Assembly (NCBI GenBank): GCA_934668605.1
Contig: CAKUNY010000026.1
Coordinates: 1-16,747 of the forward strand
Origin: an uncultured Oscillospiraceae bacterium
Lineage (GTDB): Bacteria > Bacillota > Clostridia > Oscillospirales > Oscillospiraceae
DNA length: 16,747 nucleotides
Direction: 5' to 3'
The translations under genes were made by a program, and so were the position numbers. Under the pieces are notes generated by a model. That model saw nothing but the letters and a program-made list of their open reading frames with translations, searched no databases and was not told the origin of the DNA. This document shows positions 13,107 to 16,747 of this stretch, piece by piece. Each line of letters begins with the position of its first letter. The stretch's first letter is position 1.

Positions 13107-13213
13107 CGTAGGGGTCGATTGAGCACATCGACCCGGCAGAACAAACCGTTTTTACGGAACTCTTAGGCGAAGTCGTTCGTGCCCTTGGGGCGATGTGGGC
13201 ATCGCCCCCTACG
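13107..13213 (-). repeat. Paired-hairpin repeat, copy R4 (inverted)
   Basis: A 107-base element between the convergent terminators of SLH gene 2 and ridA. It is inverted relative to R2 and R3: the T-type hairpin is on the left (stem GGGTCGAT with an altered loop) and the G-type on the right (GGGGCGATG, loop TGGG). The outward GTAG/CTAC feet are kept. The left loop reads TGAGCAC instead of the usual sequence, but the stem remains paired. Confidence 0.88.
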
Positions 13214-13232
13214 CAAACCCTGAAATAGAGCG

Positions 13233-13258
13233 AAAAACGCTCCTCTTACGAGGAGCGT
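13233..13258 (-). terminator. Intrinsic terminator of the ybaK-TSCPD-ridA operon
   Basis: ACGCTCCTC (minus strand, from 13258) pairs with GAGGAGCGT over a 4-base loop and is followed by a T-run (plus-strand A-run 13233-13237). It lies 12 bases after the ridA stop. Confidence 0.9.
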
Positions 13259-13270
13259 TTTGTGTGCTGC

Positions 13271-13648
13271 TCAGACGTTGGCGATGAGCTCAATTTCGAC
13301 CTTTGCGTCCTTGGGCAGGCGCGCGACCTGAACGGCGGAACGGGCAGGGCAGGCGCCCTCCGGGAAGAACTCGGCGTAGACCGTGTTCATAGCGGCAAAA
13401 TCGTTCATGTCGGCGAGGAAGACGGTGGTCTTCACAACGTCCGCCATCGAGCCGCCGGCAGCTTCAACGATGGCCTTGCCGTTCGTGAGCGACTGCTTCG
13501 TCTGCGCGGAGACGTCTTCGGGCATGACGCCGGTCGCCGGGTCGATGGGCAGCTGGCCGGAGACGAAGACGAGAGAGCCTGCCTTCGTTGCCTGCGAGTA
13601 CGGGCCGATTGCGCCGGGGGCGTTGGTGGTGGCGATAATTTCCTTCAT
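13271..13648 (-). CDS. ridA: RidA-type enamine/imine deaminase
   Basis: A small cytoplasmic hydrolase of the Rid (YjgF/YER057c) family. RidA turns reactive 2-aminoacrylate, released from serine or cysteine by PLP enzymes, into pyruvate and ammonia, protecting PLP enzymes. It has 125 residues, the family length, and forms trimers in known members. Signatures: IGPYSQA (14-20, with Y17), SGQLP (30-34), and the C-terminal block [19 protein letters not shown], where R103 is the substrate-carboxylate arginine and E120 the conserved acid. The ATG has AGGAGG 8 bases upstream. It is the last gene of a leftward operon, 21 bases after the TSCPD gene. The family call is firm; the true substrate is inferred from the arginine. 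Confidence 0.95.
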   Translation of the reverse strand: MKEIIATTNAPGAIGPYSQATKAGSLVFVSGQLPIDPATGVMPEDVSAQTKQSLTNGKAIVEAAGGSMADVVKTTVFLADMNDFAAMNTVYAEFFPEGACPARSAVQVARLPKDAKVEIELIANV

Positions 13649-13669
13649 GATAGAATCCTCCTGATTGTA

Positions 13670-13924
13670 TTATGTATTTTTCTTTGTAGCCTGCTCCAGA
13701 GCTGTTGCCAGCTGGTCGGGACAGGACGTGGGCTTGTAGCCGCAGCGAATGCCGCGCAGGCGGGAGATCACTTCGTCAACGGGCATACCCTCGACGAGTC
13801 TGCCAATGCCCTGCAAGTTGCCGTTGCAGCCGCCGATGTATTCGACGTTCTTGAGCTTGCCGTCTTCGATGTCAAATAAGATCCGGCTCGAGCACGTGCC
13901 CTTTGTCTGATATTCGTAATGCAT
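13670..13924 (-). CDS. TSCPD-domain small protein (TIGR03905-like)
   Basis: An 84-residue protein with the TSCPD motif at 66-70 (after RCGYKP) and conserved cysteines C11, C33, C61 and C68, the last inside the motif. The family is known from stand-alone proteins in Clostridia and from the C-terminus of some ribonucleotide reductases, where a metal-binding role has been proposed. No reaction is established for the stand-alone form. The start has AAGGAA upstream and lies 14 bases after the ybaK stop. It sits in the middle of a leftward operon between ybaK and ridA, two genes linked to cysteine/serine chemistry, so a thiol- or metal-related role is possible but unproven. Confidence 0.85.
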   Translation of the reverse strand: MHYEYQTKGTCSSRILFDIEDGKLKNVEYIGGCNGNLQGIGRLVEGMPVDEVISRLRGIRCGYKPTSCPDQLATALEQATKKNT

Positions 13925-13938
13925 GGTCTTGTTCCTTT

Positions 13939-14409
13939 CTATACGGTCAGGTCGCAGAATTCCGCGCCGACATACTCACAAAGCGATTCGGGGTTTAAAA
14001 GCACCTGCGCCCCGCGCTGCCCGGCGGAGACGCCGATTTCATCGTACAAGATTGCCGTCTCGTCGAGAAAGGTCGGAAAGTGCTTTTTCATGCCGATGGG
14101 GCTGCATCCGCCGCGGATATAGCCCGTGAGCGGCAGAAGCTCTTTGACGTGGATCAGCTCGACCTTTTTGTCCTTCGCGGCCTTTGCGGCTTTCTTTAAG
14201 TCCAGCTCGCAGCAGACCGGGATGCAGAAGACGAGATACCCCTGTTTTTCGCCGCGGGCGACAAGCGTCTTGAAAATCTGTTCGGGCGGCTCGCCGATGC
14301 CTTCGGCGGCGTGAAGGCCGCTGAGGTCATTTTCGTCATACGCGTATTCTCGCGCCTCATACGGAATTTTTGCCGCGTCCAGAAGCCGCATCACATTTGT
14401 TTTGTTCAA
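13939..14409 (-). CDS. ybaK: Cys-tRNA(Pro)/Cys-tRNA(Cys) deacylase YbaK (EbsC)
   Basis: A single-domain trans-editing enzyme that hydrolyses Cys-tRNA(Pro) formed by prolyl-tRNA synthetase; YbaK can also deacylate Cys-tRNA(Cys). From a TTG start at 14409 it has 156 residues. I chose TTG because GGAGG lies 8 bases upstream and the resulting start MNKTNVMRLLD matches the family KTN start. The in-frame ATG six codons on would cut that block and lacks a ribosome site. The catalytic-type lysine is K47 in QIFKTLV. The strongly conserved GYIRGGCSPIGMKKHFPTFLD is at 96-115. First gene of a leftward operon with the TSCPD gene and ridA. Its promoter shares a -35 box with the divergent paralogue. The TTG start may hold expression low. 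Confidence 0.93.
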   Translation of the reverse strand: MNKTNVMRLLDAAKIPYEAREYAYDENDLSGLHAAEGIGEPPEQIFKTLVARGEKQGYLVFCIPVCCELDLKKAAKAAKDKKVELIHVKELLPLTGYIRGGCSPIGMKKHFPTFLDETAILYDEIGVSAGQRGAQVLLNPESLCEYVGAEFCDLTV

Positions 14410-14463
14410 TCTCTTCGCCTCCAACCGGCGGGAATTTTGTGGAGCTTCGCCCGCACGCCAACT

Positions 14464-14492
14464 ATTATACCCGATTGCGCGCAAACTTGCAA
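14464..14492 (-). promoter_or_regulatory. Leftward promoter of the ybaK operon, sharing its -35 box
   Basis: Minus strand: TTGCAA (14487-14492), 17-base spacer, perfect TATAAT (14464-14469). Because TTGCAA is its own reverse complement, these six bases also form the -35 box of the rightward promoter. Predicted start near 14457, leader about 48 bases. Confidence 0.8.
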
Positions 14493-14515
14493 GCCGTATG
14501 CAAATCTGGTATAAT
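14487..14515 (+). promoter_or_regulatory. Rightward promoter of the second YbaK-family gene, sharing the -35 box
   Basis: TTGCAA (14487-14492), 17-base spacer, perfect TATAAT (14510-14515), with TG at 14507-14508 (extended -10). Predicted start near 14522, leader about 26 bases. The leftward promoter lacks the TG, so this side may be the stronger one. Confidence 0.8.
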
Positions 14516-14547
14516 ATCAGCCGAAAATTCCGAAAGGGGAGAGCACG

Positions 14548-15033
14548 ATGTCGATCGAGAAGGTAAAGGCGTATTTTGCGCAGTTTGGAATGGAAAACCG
14601 CGTGCTGGAATTTGACGTGTCGAGCGCGACCGTGGAGCTTGCGGCGCAGGCCGTCGGCGTGGAGGGAAAGCGGATCGCAAAGACGCTGTCGTTTCTGCTG
14701 GGAGATCGGTGCATCCTGATCGTTGCGGCTGGCGACGCGCGCGTGGACAATAAAAAATACAAGGAGCGCTTCGGGCTCAAGGCCAAGATGCTCGCGCACG
14801 ACGATGTGCCGGAATACATCGGCCACGCGGTGGGCGGCGTTTGCCCGTTTGCCGTGAAAGACGGCGTGAAGGTCTATCTGGACGAATCGCTCAAGCGCTT
14901 CGAGACGGTCTTTCCCGCGGCCGGGAGCGCGAACAGCGCCATCGAGCTGACGATCCCGGAGCTTGAGAAATACTCGAAATTCGACGGCTGGGTCGATGTG
15001 TGCAAGGACTGGCAAGCGAACGCGGAGGGATAA
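14548..15033 (+). CDS. YbaK/ProX-family aminoacyl-tRNA deacylase (YwhH-like)
   Basis: A second single-domain member of the YbaK / prolyl-tRNA-synthetase-associated family with 161 residues, of the B. subtilis YwhH type rather than YbaK proper. The lysine needed for deacylation in the family is K45 in RIAKTLSF. Other family blocks are ILIVAAGDARVD, GGVCPFAVK and the end block GSANSAIELTIPELE. Relatives remove mischarged Cys, Ala or other small residues from tRNAs; the substrate cannot be read from the sequence. The ATG has AGGGGAGA upstream. It is divergent from ybaK across 138 bases and followed by tepA after 50 bases without a visible terminator, so tepA may be co-transcribed. Confidence 0.88.
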   Translation: MSIEKVKAYFAQFGMENRVLEFDVSSATVELAAQAVGVEGKRIAKTLSFLLGDRCILIVAAGDARVDNKKYKERFGLKAKMLAHDDVPEYIGHAVGGVCPFAVKDGVKVYLDESLKRFETVFPAAGSANSAIELTIPELEKYSKFDGWVDVCKDWQANAEG

Positions 15034-15083
15034 AACGCGTCATTTCGGGCATACTGCTTCCAAAAACCTTTGGAGGCGGGTAC

Positions 15084-15797
15084 ATGGAAGAATCAAAACG
15101 CGAGAATAAACAGGAGTCTGCCCAGGAGCTTCTGGAGCTCGGCGCGAGCACAACAAAATCGAGCAAAGGAAATATCTACACCCTCACGATCATCGGCCAG
15201 ATCGAAGGCCACCAGACGCTTCCCGAGACGGTGAAGACGACGAAGTACGAGCACGTGATCCCGCTGCTGGCGGCGGTCGAGGAGTCGGAGGACATTGACG
15301 GGCTGCTGCTGCTTTTAAACACGGTCGGGGGCGACATTGAAGCGGGGCTTGCGATTGCGGAGCTGATCGCGGGGATGAAAAAGCCGACCGTTTCGCTGGT
15401 TCTTGGAGGTGGCCACTCGATCGGCATTCCGCTGGCCGTCTCCGCCAAGCGCGCGATCATCGCGCCGAGAGCCAGCATGACGGTGCACCCTGTGCGTATG
15501 ACGGGGTTAGTTGTCGGCGCGCCGCAGACGTATCACTATTTTGACCAGATTCAGGACCATATCGTGGACTTCGTGACCGAAAACTCCCGCATTTCCCGCG
15601 AGGATTTTGAGCGCTACATGATGGCGACCGGGAATATGGCGACGGATGTCGGGACGGTGCTCTATGGCGCGGAGGCGGTCAAGTCCGGGCTCATGGACGA
15701 GCTCGGAACGCTTTCCGATGCGCTGAGCTATCTTCACCGGCAGATCGCGCGCGGAAAAAAGCGCCGCGGGGAGGCGAACGGAGCGTCAAACGGCTAA
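15084..15797 (+). CDS. tepA: TepA-like ClpP-fold serine protease
   Basis: A ClpP/crotonase-fold protein of the TepA (YmfB) type. B. subtilis TepA was reported to aid protein export, perhaps by degrading signal peptides or misfolded precursors. The 237 residues have a charged N-terminal segment (1-30), then the ClpP fold. The probable nucleophile is S112 in GGGHSIGIP and the histidine H135 in MTVHP. The oxyanion-side glycines are in NTVGGD (79-84). The C-terminal tail is basic. No signal peptide or membrane helix is seen, so it is probably cytosolic or membrane-peripheral. The ATG at 15084 has GGAGG upstream; an upstream frame from 15000 overlaps the previous gene and is not used. Next to uppP, it is part of an envelope/export neighbourhood. 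Confidence 0.88.
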   Translation: MEESKRENKQESAQELLELGASTTKSSKGNIYTLTIIGQIEGHQTLPETVKTTKYEHVIPLLAAVEESEDIDGLLLLLNTVGGDIEAGLAIAELIAGMKKPTVSLVLGGGHSIGIPLAVSAKRAIIAPRASMTVHPVRMTGLVVGAPQTYHYFDQIQDHIVDFVTENSRISREDFERYMMATGNMATDVGTVLYGAEAVKSGLMDELGTLSDALSYLHRQIARGKKRRGEANGASNG

Positions 15798-15821
15798 AAA
15801 GTCTGGAATTATTCTCTGGGT

Positions 15822-15867
15822 TGTGATAATATAAATCAGTATGAGATTTTTACGCGGCCTTGGCCGC
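15822..15867 (+). promoter_or_regulatory. Possible uppP promoter and leader hairpin
   Basis: GATAAT (15825-15830) is preceded by TG at 15822-15823. No good -35 box stands at 17 bases (TCTGGA at 15802), so any promoter relies on the extended -10. A small GC hairpin (GCGGCC 15854-15859, GGCCGC 15862-15867) lies in the leader about 20 bases before the ribosome site TTGGAGG. Read-through from tepA is an alternative. Confidence 0.35.
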
Positions 15868-15888
15868 TTCAACCTTGGAGGATTGTCT

Positions 15889-16719
15889 ATGACCTATTGG
15901 AATGCCGTTTTGCTGGGGCTGGTGCAGGGTGTGGCGGAGTTTCTGCCGATCTCGAGCTCCGGACATCTGGCGGCGCTGCAAAGCTTTCTCGCCATCGGCG
16001 ACATGGAAAACCACATGCTCTTTGACGTGCTGCTGCATCTGGGGACGCTGGCGGCGGTCATTCTCGCGTTCTGGAAGGATGTGCGCGAGGTTGTGACGGA
16101 GTTTGCGCGCATGCTCCACATCCGAAGAACGCCGCGCGGATTGAGGCCCAACCGGCGCGAGCGGCGGCTGATCAGCTTTCTCATCATCGCGACGCTTCCG
16201 CTCATCCCGGCGGCGTTTTTATCGAATCTGGTGGAGTCCTTGTACCAGAACACGTTTTTCATCGGCTTCGCGTTTATCATGACCGGCTTTCTGCTCTTTG
16301 CCGCCGACCGCATGGGACACGGCAACAAGGACGAGCGGAGCTCGACCACGGCGGACGCGCTGGTGGTAGGCCTTGCGCAGGCGGTCGCGGTCGTGCCGGG
16401 GCTGTCGCGCTCCGGGACGACGATCAGCTGCGGCATGCTGCGCGGCTTTGAGCGGAGCTTCGCTGTGAAATTTTCGTTCCTGCTCTCCATTCCGGCGGTT
16501 GTTGGCGCGAATCTGGTGTCGATCATCAAGGTGTTCTCGACGGGCGTGGAGTGGAGCTATGTGCCGATGTATCTGGTCGGCGTGGCCTGCGCATTTGTCT
16601 CGGGCTACTTTGCCATCTACTTTCTGCGGCTGGTCGTCCAGCGCGGAAAATTCGGCGGCTTTTGCTATTATTGCTGGGGCGCGGGGCTTGTGACGCTGCT
16701 GCTGTCCCTGATTTCCTGA
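15889..16719 (+). CDS. uppP: Undecaprenyl-diphosphatase UppP (BacA family)
   Basis: An integral membrane phosphatase that recycles undecaprenyl diphosphate to the monophosphate lipid carrier for peptidoglycan and wall-polymer synthesis; overproduction gives bacitracin resistance. It has 276 residues, the usual length. Both catalytic blocks are present: QGVAEFLPISSSGH (13-26, with E17) and PGLSRSGTT (170-178, with R174). Several hydrophobic helices run from about 43 to the C-terminus. The ATG at 15889 has TTGGAGG upstream; an in-frame ATG at 15841 would add 16 unrelated residues and is rejected. It supplies carrier lipid that the wall polymers anchoring the SLH proteins also need, though no direct link is shown. 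Confidence 0.96.
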   Translation: MTYWNAVLLGLVQGVAEFLPISSSGHLAALQSFLAIGDMENHMLFDVLLHLGTLAAVILAFWKDVREVVTEFARMLHIRRTPRGLRPNRRERRLISFLIIATLPLIPAAFLSNLVESLYQNTFFIGFAFIMTGFLLFAADRMGHGNKDERSSTTADALVVGLAQAVAVVPGLSRSGTTISCGMLRGFERSFAVKFSFLLSIPAVVGANLVSIIKVFSTGVEWSYVPMYLVGVACAFVSGYFAIYFLRLVVQRGKFGGFCYYCWGAGLVTLLLSLIS

Positions 16720-16733
16720 AAGGACGGAGCCTT

Positions 16734-16747
16734 ATGGCGGAAAAGCA
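16734..16747 (+). CDS. Start of a downstream gene, truncated by the window edge
   Basis: ATG at 16734, preceded by AGGACGGAG at a suitable distance and 14 bases after the uppP stop, reads MAEK before the edge. The product cannot be identified from four codons. In B. subtilis tepA lies just upstream of the FtsK/SpoIIIE DNA translocase gene, so that is a reasonable guess, resting on gene order only. Confidence 0.5.

Noticed and set aside
4719..13213. The repeated hairpins as a CRISPR array
   Set aside because: Copies are kilobases apart, in both orientations, with related rather than unique cores, and no cas genes are present.
8797..13213. The 107-base repeats as classic MITEs with target duplications
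   Set aside because: The ends are inverted repeats, but I found no convincing direct duplication at the borders of R2, R3 or R4. The GTAG-footed hairpin layout fits REP-type elements better.
13939..15015. A 358-codon version of ybaK extending across the divergent promoters and over the opposite gene
   Set aside because: The upstream 202 codons run antisense to the second YbaK-family gene and through both promoters. The TTG at 14409 with GGAGG gives the normal family length.
15000..15083. An earlier start for tepA at 15000
   Set aside because: It would overlap the previous gene by 34 bases and lacks a ribosome site; the ATG at 15084 has GGAGG at ideal distance.

Overview
The window looks like the chromosome of a Gram-positive member of the Clostridia, most likely in or near the Oscillospiraceae/Ruminococcaceae. 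The reasons are purine-rich GGAGG ribosome sites, many sigma-A promoters with extended TGn -10 boxes, two secreted S-layer-homology (SLH) proteins, a TcaA/YvbJ-type zinc-ribbon membrane protein, TepA and UppP, with fairly high GC outside the surface genes. The taxon is inferred; no marker here fixes it.

Layout. At 1-258 lies a divergent promoter region with a possible leftward gene fragment. At 259-2930 an operon runs alaX-type tRNA-editing hydrolase, nudC and two small membrane proteins, and ends at a terminator. At 2988-4698 is prfC (RF3) with its own promoter and an odd leader in which a strong ribosome site precedes an AUG followed at once by UAG. At 4699-13213 is a surface region: SLH protein 1, a leftward TcaA-like protein, tRNA-Leu(UAA) and SLH protein 2, punctuated by four copies of a paired-hairpin repeat. 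At 13271-14409 a leftward operon holds ybaK, a TSCPD-domain protein and ridA. At 14548-16719 rightward genes encode a second YbaK-family deacylase, TepA and UppP; the first codons of another gene reach the right edge.

Themes. Translation quality control is prominent: an AlaX-type and two YbaK-type mischarged-tRNA hydrolases, RF3, a tRNA gene and RidA, which removes reactive enamines derived from serine and cysteine. The second theme is the envelope: SLH proteins, the TcaA-like protein, UppP and TepA.

I found no CRISPR array, transposase, prophage, toxin-antitoxin pair or recognisable defence system. The most unusual signals are non-coding: (i) a GTAG-footed paired-hairpin repeat of about 107 bp, built like a REP/BIME, whose stems co-vary; (ii) the AUG-UAG minimal ORF ahead of prfC; (iii) two face-to-face promoters that share one palindromic -35 box between the two ybaK paralogues.
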